A stretch of DNA of 64,000 bases, taken from Leuconostoc suionicum (GTDB lineage Bacteria > Bacillota > Bacilli > Lactobacillales > Lactobacillaceae). Positions 8,840 to 17,652 of the stretch are shown piece by piece; within the stretch, counting starts at the first letter, position 1, and each line of letters begins with the position of its first letter. The stretch covers positions 1,072,501 through 1,136,500 of the forward strand of contig NZ_CP015247.1 in NCBI RefSeq assembly GCF_001891125.1, written 5' to 3'. Both the position numbers and the translations under genes were made by a program. The notes beneath the pieces were generated by a model. It ran no database searches. It was not told the DNA's origin and worked only from the letters and a program-made list of their open reading frames with translations.

Positions 8840-9286
8840 ATGATGAAGCATTATATTAAAGGGGGTAATGAGACTAAGAAAGGGAATAAAAAACAGTTAC
8901 CCAAACCAATTTTAATTATTGTCAATAAAGTATTACCGGTCATTTTGTTACTAGTGGCTGGTTTTTTCTTTATTCCTTACGTATCAATGAATTTTCAAAA
9001 TAATGCTGTGGATCATATCAATAAGGACAATGGATCCGTGATGTTTTACAGTTCATCGTGTTCACATTGCCAAAAGGTCTATCCTAAAATCTTTTGGCAC
9101 AATGTTTTGAATTTTAAAAACGCTGGCAAGCAAATTCAAACAATCAATGTACAAAACCCAAATAACAAGCATTACATTAGTGAGTTTGCTGTGCAAGAAA
9201 CACCAACGTTTATGAAACCAAATAACCCAGATATTCGGGTGGTCTCAACTGATGTACAAGTGATTAACGATTTTTCAGAAAGGTAG
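8840..9286 (+). CDS. Membrane-anchored thioredoxin-fold protein with CSHC motif
   Basis: A 148-residue protein with a basic N-terminus, one membrane helix (about residues 24-47) and an extracytoplasmic thioredoxin-like domain. Residues 68-77 read MFYSSSCSHC, giving a CxxC redox site at Cys74/Cys77, and QETPTFM near residue 122 supplies the cis-Pro loop. TlpA/TraF-like oxidoreductases of this kind form or reduce disulfides outside the membrane. It lies between anchored transfer proteins and the VirB4 ATPase, so its clients are probably transfer proteins such as the CHAP hydrolase. Confidence 0.75.
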   Translation: MMKHYIKGGNETKKGNKKQLPKPILIIVNKVLPVILLLVAGFFFIPYVSMNFQNNAVDHINKDNGSVMFYSSSCSHCQKVYPKIFWHNVLNFKNAGKQIQTINVQNPNNKHYISEFAVQETPTFMKPNNPDIRVVSTDVQVINDFSER

Positions 9287-9297
9287 GATAGGCAATT

Positions 9298-11796
9298 ATG
9301 GCAAAAAAAGCAACGGTCAAATATGAAAACCCTGTTGTGCAGTATCGAGATAATTTACTACTCACAACGATTGGCGATGTGTGGGCTTATTACAAGATTA
9401 AACCTTTCCAAATCAATGTCGCCAATGTTGAAGATAAACGCAAATACAAAAATAGTTTTATTGATGTGTTTGAGCGTTTACAAAAATATGATGATGTTGA
9501 TTTAAAGTTGATTCCAAAAGATATGGACTTAGCTGGTCGTATTCAAGGTACGAGCGATGATTGGGCTGATGACTTGCGAGAAGTTGCCGAGTATTATATC
9601 GGTCAAGAAGAAGTCAATTTGTTGGAGAGTGAGTTCAACCCAGCAATCATTGATGAATTTTATATCGGTGTCAAGCTAAAAAATATCAACGTTGGCGATG
9701 ACTTGAAAGACAAGGTTAGTTTTGTGACTGATTTAGTCATGAAGCGTATTGCAGAAACATTTAGGTATCAGGTCAAATTTGATGATAGTTTCTTTGAACG
9801 TTTTAATACCATGAATGAAGATGTATTAAGCATTTTGAAATCAATTGATGCCGAGAAAATGGACGAAGATAGATTAGTCGCCATGCTTGGCTTGCCTTAT
9901 CATCACGAAAAGGAAAAATCACTTATGGCAATGCGTGATACGGTCTCTGATTTATCACATACAGGTGTGATTAAGCGTATCACTGATGACAAAGAAGATT
10001 ATTTTACTCATTTGGTTATGAATATGCCAGACAAGATGCAATTTTTATCTGTGTTACCAGAGATACAATCATATAAATTTCCAGTCGAAGTGCATATTAA
10101 AATCAATTTTCCACAAAGAGACGGTTGGCGTGGTTTAAAACAACAAACCAAATCATCAAAAGGGAAGTATCGTGATGAATTGCGTGATGCCTTTAATACT
10201 GATGAAGACAGTTCAAAACGTAGTGAATTGAATTATAAATTGGCGAAGAATTTGGTTAATGTTCTTGATGATAAAAATGGGTTTCTCCAGTGGTCAGTTA
10301 TTCTTGTGGTTCGAGATGAAAATGTGAAAGAGTTAAAAAAGAAAGTCAATAAACTCAAAACACGTTTAAAGACTTTTGAGCGGGATATTGAGTTGTATCA
10401 ACCAAGTTTCAATCAAGAACAATTATTGTATCAAACATTGCCAGCGGTTAATTTGGGGGTATTCAAACAATGGCGACAATACACGACTGTACCAGCACTA
10501 GCGGAGTTGATGTTTGGCACTAGTCAAGCTTTAGGGTCACACACAGGTTTCTATGTGGGACGTGTTTTGAGCTTAGATAAGTTTGAGACTATCCAACAAG
10601 CGGTGGCATCTTCCAGACTATTATTACTACTTAATTTAGTGATTACCAACAAAGGCATCAAAGGGGCTAAAACAGATAGTCCCCACCTTGCATTATCGGG
10701 CGATACCGGACAAGGGAAGTCATTTTTGTTTAAATTATTGTTGCTTCACATGGCAATGTTTAATGTCAAGATTTTATATATTGATCCCAAGCAAGAAATA
10801 CACCGTTGGTTTATGCGAGCATTGGAAACCGAGAAAAACCCTTACTTTCGTAAGTTGATTAGCTCGTTTCATTTTGTCACTTTAAATGCCAATGATAGAA
10901 ATAATTTAGGGGTGCTTGACCCAATTTTAACTTTGAATGAGCAGAGTACCGAAGATGATATACCTGATGTGTTGACATTGGTTAAAGAGATGTTGGTTCA
11001 AATCAGACCAATTTCACAAGATATTCAATTAGAGACAGCGCTTAATCGTTCGATTAGTAAAGTTTGTGCGATGCGTATTCAAGGCGAAAAGGTTGGCACT
11101 TCAACAGTCTTTGATGAGTTAGCTAAAGGTTCGCAGGCAGAAAAAGATTTATCTGATTTCTACCAAAGTATTGTCCCAAAGACGATGTTGCGCCTAGCTT
11201 TTAGTGACGGTTCAACAGATAGTTTGCAGTTCAATGGCCAACGTACAATCTTAGAAGTTACTGGTTTGCAATTACCTACTGCTAAACAAGATAGCCGTAC
11301 TTATACTGAAACACAAAAGTATTCAATGGCTTTGATGTTGGCATTAGGTAAGTATTTGGAAAAGTTTGGTCGAGCCAACCCAGATGAGTTTAGTTTGGAA
11401 ATGATTGATGAAGCATGGATATTTACGACTTCACAGGCAGGTAAAAATGTGTTTGATAGCATCAAGCGATTAGGACGTTCTGAAAACAATGCTGTTTTTT
11501 ACGCCACACAACGTGTCAAAGATAGTGATGATGAAGAAAGTATCGGACAATATGGTCAATTGTTTGCCTTTGATAGTTCTGATGACCGTGAAAATATTTT
11601 GAAACAATTCAATCTGCCAGTGACAAAATCAAATATTGAAATGCTAGCTAACCTTAAAAAGGGGCAATGTTTGTTTCGGGATATTTATGGTCGAGTTGGT
11701 AAAGTGGTTATTCACTCACTCTTTGATGAATGGACGGCTGCGTTAAAGACAGTTAACTCAAATGAGAGTGCCAAGTTAGAAGAAAAGTATGCTTAG
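9298..11796 (+). CDS. VirB4-type conjugation ATPase
   Basis: An 832-residue cytoplasmic ATPase that powers assembly and transfer in the type IV secretion system. Walker A is GDTGQGKS (about residues 467-475) and Walker B is LEMIDEAWIF (about 700). The long N-terminal region with YQTLPAVN and the C-terminal RecA-like domain with ATQRVKD match VirB4 proteins of Gram-positive elements (Tn916 Orf16, ICEBs1 ConE). It starts at ATG 9298, 12 bases after the thioredoxin gene. Confidence 0.9.
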   Translation: MAKKATVKYENPVVQYRDNLLLTTIGDVWAYYKIKPFQINVANVEDKRKYKNSFIDVFERLQKYDDVDLKLIPKDMDLAGRIQGTSDDWADDLREVAEYYIGQEEVNLLESEFNPAIIDEFYIGVKLKNINVGDDLKDKVSFVTDLVMKRIAETFRYQVKFDDSFFERFNTMNEDVLSILKSIDAEKMDEDRLVAMLGLPYHHEKEKSLMAMRDTVSDLSHTGVIKRITDDKEDYFTHLVMNMPDKMQFLSVLPEIQSYKFPVEVHIKINFPQRDGWRGLKQQTKSSKGKYRDELRDAFNTDEDSSKRSELNYKLAKNLVNVLDDKNGFLQWSVILVVRDENVKELKKKVNKLKTRLKTFERDIELYQPSFNQEQLLYQTLPAVNLGVFKQWRQYTTVPALAELMFGTSQALGSHTGFYVGRVLSLDKFETIQQAVASSRLLLLLNLVITNKGIKGAKTDSPHLALSGDTGQGKSFLFKLLLLHMAMFNVKILYIDPKQEIHRWFMRALETEKNPYFRKLISSFHFVTLNANDRNNLGVLDPILTLNEQSTEDDIPDVLTLVKEMLVQIRPISQDIQLETALNRSISKVCAMRIQGEKVGTSTVFDELAKGSQAEKDLSDFYQSIVPKTMLRLAFSDGSTDSLQFNGQRTILEVTGLQLPTAKQDSRTYTETQKYSMALMLALGKYLEKFGRANPDEFSLEMIDEAWIFTTSQAGKNVFDSIKRLGRSENNAVFYATQRVKDSDDEESIGQYGQLFAFDSSDDRENILKQFNLPVTKSNIEMLANLKKGQCLFRDIYGRVGKVVIHSLFDEWTAALKTVNSNESAKLEEKYA

Positions 11797-11809
11797 AAAG
11801 TAGGACAGT

Positions 11810-12139
11810 ATGGGAAAATTTATTTTGTTTTTGATCTTTGGTTTTGGTATTACCTTTTTGTATGTACGCCACAATCGAGATTTTGAAGCGTTAGATGATT
11901 TGGGTAAGGCGATTTATAAGACCAAAGACTTAGGGTTTACGATGCCACAAGCTAGTGATTTGTCAAAAGATATTCAAGACAAAACTGGTGTGATTACTGG
12001 TAACACAGTGACATCTTTTGATAAAAAGCAACTTACTCTAAAGATTGAAGCTAGCGATTATACAATCATAGTTATTTTGGATAAAAAGCGAGATGTGGTG
12101 CGCTTTGATGTTAAGAATAGGGGTAAGGTTGATGACTAA
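11810..12139 (+). CDS. Small membrane-anchored protein, unknown
   Basis: A 109-residue protein with a membrane helix at about residues 3-19 and a soluble tail of about 90 residues. The family is not recognised. It starts 14 bases after virB4 and its end overlaps the start of the next ORF, so it belongs to the transfer operon. Confidence 0.6.
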   Translation: MGKFILFLIFGFGITFLYVRHNRDFEALDDLGKAIYKTKDLGFTMPQASDLSKDIQDKTGVITGNTVTSFDKKQLTLKIEASDYTIIVILDKKRDVVRFDVKNRGKVDD

Positions 12140-12464
12140 AGTTAATGTTAAAATGGCAGATTTACAGCCAATGTCTTTGGGTTATGAAGAAGGACAAGAT
12201 GTAACCAGAGAAGTTCTACACAGAGCAGAAAAAGCTTATCAGTATTTTCATAATAAGTATTTGGCATTGGTGGCATCAGGGGTTGAGCCAGAATTGCGAG
12301 ACCTGTTGATTGGTCATGATGCTTCATTGGAAGACTTTGTTGGCAGAGTGAGACAGGTTGTCAAGTCAGGTTATTATTATGACAGTATGGGTGTGTTTGG
12401 TGTTTATTTAGAATATAACGATACCTATGCTGAATTAAGAGATTATTTGAATAGTCGGGGGTAA
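12132..12464 (+). CDS. Small soluble protein of the transfer operon, unknown
   Basis: A 110-residue, mostly helical-looking protein without membrane segments or known motifs. I placed the start at ATG 12132, preceded by GGGGTAAGG and overlapping the previous stop, rather than at the upstream in-frame ATG 12093, which would overlap the previous gene by 47 bases. Confidence 0.55.
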   Translation: MTKVNVKMADLQPMSLGYEEGQDVTREVLHRAEKAYQYFHNKYLALVASGVEPELRDLLIGHDASLEDFVGRVRQVVKSGYYYDSMGVFGVYLEYNDTYAELRDYLNSRG

Positions 12465-12468
12465 ATAT

Positions 12469-12726
12469 ATGTCTAGTCCTTTTAAAAAATATCGCATGAC
12501 CCGAAAAAATGTGTTGTTATTGGCGCAAGCACTTATCAATGTTCATGGGAAAATTACTTGGCAAGATTACGCTAGTGATAGCCCTTATCCCGACCAGCAC
12601 AGTCTTACTTTGAATGAAATTAAGGGCAGTCCTGAAAAATTTGAACGATTTAGAAATGAGTTTACGCATCAAATGTATAGTAATGTTATCAATGATGAGA
12701 TGCAAAGATTGGAGAGTGAAAGGTAA
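12469..12726 (+). CDS. Small soluble protein of the transfer operon, unknown
   Basis: An 85-residue basic protein with no membrane segment and no family recognised. It follows the previous gene by four bases and its stop overlaps the next start (TAATG at 12724-12728). It is supported mainly by tight operon packing. Confidence 0.55.
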   Translation: MSSPFKKYRMTRKNVLLLAQALINVHGKITWQDYASDSPYPDQHSLTLNEIKGSPEKFERFRNEFTHQMYSNVINDEMQRLESER

Positions 12727-13037
12727 TGTTTGGTTTAACAGTTGATGATTTTAAGATTCTGTACTTTCCAAAAAATTTAGAGAATGGTGTGATTACAGAT
12801 GATGTGGTTAAGAACGCAAAACATTGTTCTGATACCTTTCATGATTATCTAGTTAATAATCGTTTTTTTTCGAGTGTGTCCTGTTTTAGAGTTTATGATA
12901 ATGTTTTGTTTGGTTTTTATAAGCAGGCTGAAAGATGTTTGAAGTCAGGTAAGACACATTTTTCAAACATTGAAGTTGAGTTTAGTTTAATGGTTGGTGC
13001 TTGTTTAACGTGTCGTAACTTTCTATCGGGGAATTGA
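12726..13037 (+). CDS. Small soluble protein of the transfer operon, unknown
   Basis: A 103-residue protein with a Cys-rich second half (Cys at about 38, 54, 76, 95 and 98). The family is not recognised. The start codon overlaps the upstream stop and is preceded by GAAAGG. It lies directly upstream of the coupling ATPase. Confidence 0.55.
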   Translation: MFGLTVDDFKILYFPKNLENGVITDDVVKNAKHCSDTFHDYLVNNRFFSSVSCFRVYDNVLFGFYKQAERCLKSGKTHFSNIEVEFSLMVGACLTCRNFLSGN

Positions 13038-13049
13038 TAAGGTGGTGTG

Positions 13050-14432
13050 ATGTTTAAAACAATTAAATATAGTGATCAATATTTAGCAAAGACTTTATTT
13101 AAAAGGACCTTACTTTTTATTTGGTTTCGAGTCACAGTTTGTTTTGGTTTTTGGTATTTGTCTATTTTCCAACGATTGATGCAAGGACAATATAGTTGGT
13201 GGTATCTGTTACCTATTGTGTTAAGTATTTTGTTGACTAGTTTGGTTGGCTGGGGCGTGTTTTGGTTTTACAAGAACTATGCGCCAGAACATTCTGACTT
13301 TATTTCAAAGTACCTGAAAACAGTTGAATTGCGCCAGATGATAAGCTTGTTGATTGTCTCTAAAGGTTTTTTTGATACTGCTAGTGATGACAATGGGACA
13401 TTCATAGCTTATTTTCCAAAATTGAAATTAAAGGTATTACACAAAACAGGTGAACTGATTTTACAAGAGCCAGTAGACGGTCAGAAATACATGGAAAGTT
13501 TTTCTAAAAATGAGTTTGATAATGTGGTTGAAACAGCGTTACTTGCTGATAGACAGACAACTGAATTTAGTAAGAATAAAATGGTTAGTACCTTTGCTTT
13601 TGACCCAATTAAATTTAGACGACAGTTAAAAGAATTGAAGCCTAAAAAAGGGTTATTGCAGATTTCAAAAGGTATTGATTGGAAATATGATACTTTCTAC
13701 AATGCTTTAATATCAGGTAACGTTGGTACTGGTAAATCGTATACCATGTTTGCGATTATTGGACAGTTGTTACAGGTTACTAAGTATGTTGATATTATCG
13801 ACCCAAAACGGTCTGACTTGGCTAGTTTGAAGTATGTGGATGAATTAAAGGGACGTGTTCACAGTACGGCATCTGAAATTAACAATGCCGTGATTAAGTA
13901 TTATCAGTTGATGATGAAGCGTGCAGAGCGTATGGAAGAATTAAAGGAATCAGGTCAGATTGGTACTTATAAAGACTTCGGTTTTGAGCCTTGCTTTTTA
14001 ATTTTTGATGAGTTTGGGGCGTTTGTTGAAATGAATGATAGGTTAGCTTATGATGATCCAATCAAAGCAAGCTATGACACAGCAATGTCTAATTTGAATG
14101 AGATAGCGATGTTAGGACGTGAACTTGGTTTTTATATTTTGATTGGTATGCAGAGACCCGATGCTGGTTCTTTGCCAATGGCAGTACGTAACCAATTGAA
14201 TATGCGTATTAACATGGGTGTACCAACACCAGAAATTGAAAAAATGGTATTCCCTGATAATGAAAAACAATTACGTCCTTTGTCATCACATTTGAAAGGG
14301 TGGGGCTTTATTAAGATTGGGGATAGTCAAGTTAGGTCATTCTTTGCACCAGAAGTACCAAAAGATTTTAATTTACATGAGTACATGCGTGAAAATATTG
14401 CAAAATACCAAGTAAAGCGAAATAAAAAATAA
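13050..14432 (+). CDS. TcpA-like FtsK/SpoIIIE-type DNA translocase (coupling protein)
   Basis: A 460-residue protein with two membrane helices near the N-terminus (about residues 20-42 and 50-75). The FtsK/SpoIIIE ATPase domain carries Walker A GNVGTGKS (about 222-229) and Walker B CFLIFDEFG (about 316-323). TcpA-family proteins link the relaxase-DNA complex to the channel (pCW3 TcpA, Tn916 Orf21, ICEBs1 ConQ). ATG 13050 with GGTGGTG upstream is preferred over GTG 13047. In Tn916 the relaxase gene follows directly; here about 3.2 kb with an IS30 and cargo separates them. Confidence 0.9.
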   Translation: MFKTIKYSDQYLAKTLFKRTLLFIWFRVTVCFGFWYLSIFQRLMQGQYSWWYLLPIVLSILLTSLVGWGVFWFYKNYAPEHSDFISKYLKTVELRQMISLLIVSKGFFDTASDDNGTFIAYFPKLKLKVLHKTGELILQEPVDGQKYMESFSKNEFDNVVETALLADRQTTEFSKNKMVSTFAFDPIKFRRQLKELKPKKGLLQISKGIDWKYDTFYNALISGNVGTGKSYTMFAIIGQLLQVTKYVDIIDPKRSDLASLKYVDELKGRVHSTASEINNAVIKYYQLMMKRAERMEELKESGQIGTYKDFGFEPCFLIFDEFGAFVEMNDRLAYDDPIKASYDTAMSNLNEIAMLGRELGFYILIGMQRPDAGSLPMAVRNQLNMRINMGVPTPEIEKMVFPDNEKQLRPLSSHLKGWGFIKIGDSQVRSFFAPEVPKDFNLHEYMRENIAKYQVKRNKK

Positions 14433-14446
14433 ATGACTATCAAAAA

Positions 14447-14469
14447 AAGCAGTTTATAGTAAACTGCTT
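14447..14469. terminator. Perfect 10-bp hairpin after tcpA-like gene
   Basis: AAGCAGTTTA and TAAACTGCTT flank a TAG loop. On the - strand it is followed by a T run. On the + strand it is preceded by A7 and not followed by T, so it acts best as a terminator for leftward transcription. Confidence 0.6.
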
Positions 14470-14494
14470 CATGCTGATCAATTTGTATATATTA

Positions 14495-15521
14495 GGTAGA
14501 TTGTAAAATTAAACCGAACACTTGAATAAAAAAGCCGCAGCGCCTTTAATGGTAATTGCCTAAAACAACCATAAAGGAACTGCGACTCATGACTAGTTTA
14601 TCATCTCAAGAACGCACTGTCATTCAAACTTTACTCGAATTGAATTATTCTGTTCGTGCCATTGCGCGCTTTATTAAACGCTCTCCTTCAACCGTTTCGA
14701 TTGAAATTCATCAAGTTACACCCTATAAAGCTGAGATTGCTCATGCGTTGGCATTGAAAAAACGTCATCTACGTGGTCGTCATGACACGCTAACACCAGC
14801 TATCGCTGTCTTTTTGAATCACCACATTGGTATATTGAAGTGGTCACCAGAAACCGCTGCGCATGTTTTAGGGTTACCTTTCAAAACGATTTATAATTGG
14901 CTCAATGCTGGTCGACTCAAACTATCATTGGCTGATTTACCTGACAAAGGTATCCGTCAAAAGCGTCAATCTGATGGTAGACGACAAGTATTTGTGCATG
15001 GTCGTTCGATTGAAACGAGACCTGAAAGTGTGAAAGCACGACAAACCTTTGGACATTTTGAAGTTGACACCATGCAATCGGGTAAAAGACGTGGCGATGT
15101 GCTGGTGACAATTACTGAAAGACTAAGCCGGCAACATATCGTGAGACAGGTCACTGGGCGAAATAGTCAGGCAGTGACACCAGTCTTAATTCGTTTTTTT
15201 CAAGGGATCAAAAATGCCAAGTCAATCACTGTGGATCGTGGGCGAGAATTTGCAAAATATAACGAAATCGAGCAAAAACTAGGCATTCCAGTCTATTTTG
15301 CGCACCCATATTCACCAGAAGAACGTGGGAGTAATGAGATATTAAATCGATACGTTCGTCGTTTTATACCGAAAGAACGCAAAATTGAAACAGTTAGCGC
15401 CAAAGAATTAGATCAAATTAATCATTGGATCAATGCGAGACCAATGAAAACACTCAACTGGCAATCACCACGAAAGGTTTTTCAGCAGTTTGCAGTGTTC
15501 GGTTAATTCTTGCAATCTACC
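14495..15521 (+). mobile_element. IS30-family insertion sequence, copy 1
   Basis: Imperfect terminal inverted repeats of about 28 bp: the left end begins GGTAGATTGTAAAATTAAAC, and the right end (reverse complement) begins GGTAGATTGCAAGAATTAAC. The flanking bases are ATTA on both sides (14491-14494 and 15522-15525), which fits a target duplication. One transposase gene fills the element. The element inserted after the tcpA-like gene without breaking an obvious gene. Confidence 0.88.
14589..15506 (+). CDS. IS30-family transposase
   Basis: A 305-residue DDE transposase. An N-terminal helix-turn-helix of IS30 type (SVRAIARFIKRSPSTVS) precedes the catalytic core. The acidic residues are in FEVDTM, ITVDRGREF and ERGSNEILNR. 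ATG 14589 matches the start of the related copy at 23815; the longer in-frame reading from 14556 is not needed. Appears intact. Confidence 0.9.
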   Translation: MTSLSSQERTVIQTLLELNYSVRAIARFIKRSPSTVSIEIHQVTPYKAEIAHALALKKRHLRGRHDTLTPAIAVFLNHHIGILKWSPETAAHVLGLPFKTIYNWLNAGRLKLSLADLPDKGIRQKRQSDGRRQVFVHGRSIETRPESVKARQTFGHFEVDTMQSGKRRGDVLVTITERLSRQHIVRQVTGRNSQAVTPVLIRFFQGIKNAKSITVDRGREFAKYNEIEQKLGIPVYFAHPYSPEERGSNEILNRYVRRFIPKERKIETVSAKELDQINHWINARPMKTLNWQSPRKVFQQFAVFG

Positions 15522-15549
15522 ATTAGTCTATTTAATTAAATAATAATCA

Positions 15550-15999
15550 TCATTGTACAGGGTACACAACGTGAAAATTTTCAAGAACCATTTTAGCATC
15601 TTGCTCTTTGAACACAAGCCCTTCTAATTGGTATTCGTTGACAAAAAATTCATTATGAACATGACGCCAGTATTCTAGGCTTCGGTCTCCTTCGCCTTCA
15701 AGATAGGCATGTTTTTCGCTTACGTCTAGGTAGTTTTTAATCTCAACATTATCATTTTGTATGACACAAATTGCTTGATTTTCACTGTCTAACACCACAT
15801 CATAGGCACCTAGTTGCGGTAGAGGTTCATCTTTTTCGTATAAGTCTAGTGAACTTGTGGTCGCTGTTTTTTGACCATTTATGACCAAATCTGCCAGTTC
15901 ATCGGCGAAGACACCAAATTGAAAAGCTGATTGCATTTTTGCGTCGTGGGGTACACTATTAGATTCTTGTGCTTTCTTAAAAAGTTCATTTGGTGTCAT
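15550..15999 (-). CDS. ASCH-domain protein
   Basis: A 149-residue protein. The central part carries the ASCH-type NGQKTATTSS motif (about residues 41-50), followed by the beta strands LGAYDVVLD and AICVIQND and the family-typical LEYWRHVH segment. ASCH domains adopt a PUA-like fold and are predicted to bind RNA. Some members hydrolyse acetylated nucleosides. It lies on the strand opposite to the transfer genes, next to the IS30 copy, so it is cargo. Confidence 0.75.
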   Translation of the reverse strand: MTPNELFKKAQESNSVPHDAKMQSAFQFGVFADELADLVINGQKTATTSSLDLYEKDEPLPQLGAYDVVLDSENQAICVIQNDNVEIKNYLDVSEKHAYLEGEGDRSLEYWRHVHNEFFVNEYQLEGLVFKEQDAKMVLENFHVVYPVQ

Positions 16000-16300
16000 T
16001 TTTTATTCCTCATTTTTTAGAAATTATCTTAATACCTAATTAATTGTATCACTTTGTAATTTTTGTTCAGGCAATAATTTTTAAAAATTATATTATAGAT
16101 TGTTTTGATTATTGCGTTAGTAAATAATTGGTCTAAATTTAATCGACTTGTGAAATTTAAAAACTGATGTGATGAAATAGGCGTTTTAAGGACTTTGTGA
16201 AAGGTTTTGAAAATGACCTATTTTTTAGTGCTTAGAAACGTTGATATACCGTTACTTTGTATAGCGTAGCTTATGTAAACCTTGATTGGTATAGCTATTT
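16000..16300. other. AT-rich intergenic region, nothing recognised
   Basis: About 300 bases upstream of the ASCH gene and downstream of the GNAT gene. Apart from weak AT-rich promoter-like stretches I see no gene, repeat or strong hairpin. Confidence 0.5.
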
Positions 16301-16771
16301 TTAGTAGGTTTTAGTCATTTCAACGAAATTGTATGTTGAACCGTTTGTTTTTTGTTCGTAGTGTCTTGATATTTTAAATCCAGCTTTTTGATACACTTTT
16401 TGCGCTCGAACATTAAATTGTGCAACGTCTAGGATAATCTCTGTTACATAAAACTTAGATGTTGAAAAATTGATTATTAAATTCAAAAAATCAATACCTT
16501 TACCTTTCCCTGTGCTTGCGGGGTTCATACCCAAACCTATTTCATATTTTCCTTTATTTTCGTCTTCAGGTTCAATAACAAAAAAACCAATTAGATCATT
16601 GTTGTTAGTTATTTGATAGTAATTATTTTGTCTAAGTGTGGGGTCGATTAATTCTTCATAGTCTTCGATATCATTTTGCATATCGTAAAAATCGTATGGC
16701 GCATCATAGTGCCATTCATTTGCTATTTTAAGTGCATTTTCTTGGGATAGTTTTGTAATTGTTTGAGTCAT
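16301..16771 (-). CDS. GNAT-family N-acetyltransferase
   Basis: A 156-residue protein with a GNAT layout. The central strand YEIGLGMNP is followed by the acetyl-CoA pyrophosphate loop GKGKGIDFL, then VAQFNVRAQKVYQKAGFK, the family's C-terminal helix and strand. The substrate is unknown. ATG 16771 has AAAGGAA seven bases upstream; GTG 16774 is less likely. Cargo gene on the opposite strand to the transfer genes. Confidence 0.85.
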   Translation of the reverse strand: MTQTITKLSQENALKIANEWHYDAPYDFYDMQNDIEDYEELIDPTLRQNNYYQITNNNDLIGFFVIEPEDENKGKYEIGLGMNPASTGKGKGIDFLNLIINFSTSKFYVTEIILDVAQFNVRAQKVYQKAGFKISRHYEQKTNGSTYNFVEMTKTY

Positions 16772-16958
16772 CACTGTTCCTTTTATTAAGTGTTTTTAAT
16801 TTATAGTTTACCATTCAGAGTAACTTTGGTGTTAATAGAATGGTTTAAGGAGAAAAATGTATGGAATATCACGCAAGAAGTCCAACACTTAGCATCTGTG
16901 TTTGGCTTTGTTGTTAATTAAATATTTGTAGTTTAAAAAGAAAAAGTAGGTAAAAATT

Positions 16959-17255
16959 ATGGTTTTAGAAGTTAAAAAAATTCAATCTTTGTCCGCTCAA
17001 TCAATTGAAGATTTGAAGGCAATTGAAAAGATAGGTGGACTTGAACACCTTGCTCAACTAAGTGATGAACTTAAAAAGGCAGTGGCAGATGAAGAACAGC
17101 TACGTGCTGTTAGTCCAATGCTGCCGCCTTACTTTGCTGAACTACGCAAGAACTTAGGTTTCTTGCTTGGTACGGCTAAGTCCTTGCAGACACACGGTGT
17201 CAATCGTACAAAGGACATTGAGGGTCTTTTGGATCAATTGTCACATATCAAGTAA
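16959..17255 (+). CDS. Small helical protein upstream of oriT, unknown
   Basis: A 98-residue, mostly helical protein without known motif. It starts at ATG 16959 with a weak AGTAGG site. It lies directly before the structured oriT region and relaxase, so an accessory role in DNA processing is possible, but nothing in the sequence shows this. Confidence 0.55.
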   Translation: MVLEVKKIQSLSAQSIEDLKAIEKIGGLEHLAQLSDELKKAVADEEQLRAVSPMLPPYFAELRKNLGFLLGTAKSLQTHGVNRTKDIEGLLDQLSHIK

Positions 17256-17324
17256 GAACCTATTGTTAAAGCTCTAGACTTTTATGGCAAATGTCCTGTA
17301 AGAGACCGGGGCTTTATGTACATA

Positions 17325-17483
17325 GTGACTTTAGTTTTGGCGTGGCTCGTAGCGACCAGCGGAGAGACAGTGCCACGCCTTGCCCCAACGCGAAGCGTTA
17401 AGGGGGCAAGGTGCGTGGTCGCGGTTAAGCACACACGACCAGTGTGTGTCAGCGACTGGCACATGCGCCAAAAATAAAGTCAC
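17325..17483. other. Large branched foldback, candidate single-strand origin or structured RNA
   Basis: The outer arms pair over 17 of 18 bases: GTGACTTTAGTTTTGGCG (17325-17342) and CGCCAAAAATAAAGTCAC (17466-17483). Inside are further stems: CCTTGCCCC/GGGGCAAGG (17378-17386 with 17403-17411), a nested AACGC/GCGTT, and GCACACAC/GTGTGTGT (17429-17436 with 17442-17449). Such cloverleaf-like structure beside a relaxase is typical of single-strand origins that prime second-strand synthesis in rolling-circle replicons and ICEs. A non-coding RNA is an alternative. Confidence 0.6.
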
Positions 17484-17492
17484 CAAAAAGGC

Positions 17493-17524
17493 TTTAACCC
17501 CCAGTTACTAACAGGGGGGTTAAA
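17493..17524. other. Candidate origin of transfer (oriT)
   Basis: Inverted repeat TTTAACCCCC (17493-17502) and GGGGGTTAAA (17515-17524) around the loop AGTTACTAACA. A C-run/G-run repeat enclosing a CTAACA-type loop is what MobT-recognised origins of the Tn916/ICEBs1 type look like, as I recall them. It lies about 130 bp before the MobT-like gene. The nick position is not assigned. Confidence 0.65.
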
Positions 17525-17598
17525 CCGGTAAAAACGCTGAAAGCGTCAACCCAATATGGGGAACAAACGCCGGTATGAAGCCATTTAGAATAAAAAAC

Positions 17599-17636
17599 AA
17601 AAATTGCGGGTTGAAACCACCAAAACCGCAATTTTG
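17599..17636 (+). promoter_or_regulatory. Hairpin upstream of the relaxase gene
   Basis: AAAATTGCGG pairs with CCGCAATTTT around a loop containing GTTGAAACC. It ends about 16 bases before ATG 17653 and so could act as an attenuator or a protein site controlling relaxase expression. Confidence 0.5.
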
Positions 17637-17652
17637 AGAAAGGAAAGCCGAC

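Noticed and set aside
16840-16920. Short ORF with AAGGAG site (ATG near 16857)
   Set aside because: Frames end within 12-20 codons and show no aromatic, Cys-rich or other leader-like pattern; probably a remnant.
17282-17464. 60-residue - strand ORF in the oriT region
   Set aside because: It arises from the GC-rich foldback arms, with no ribosome site and no protein-like composition.
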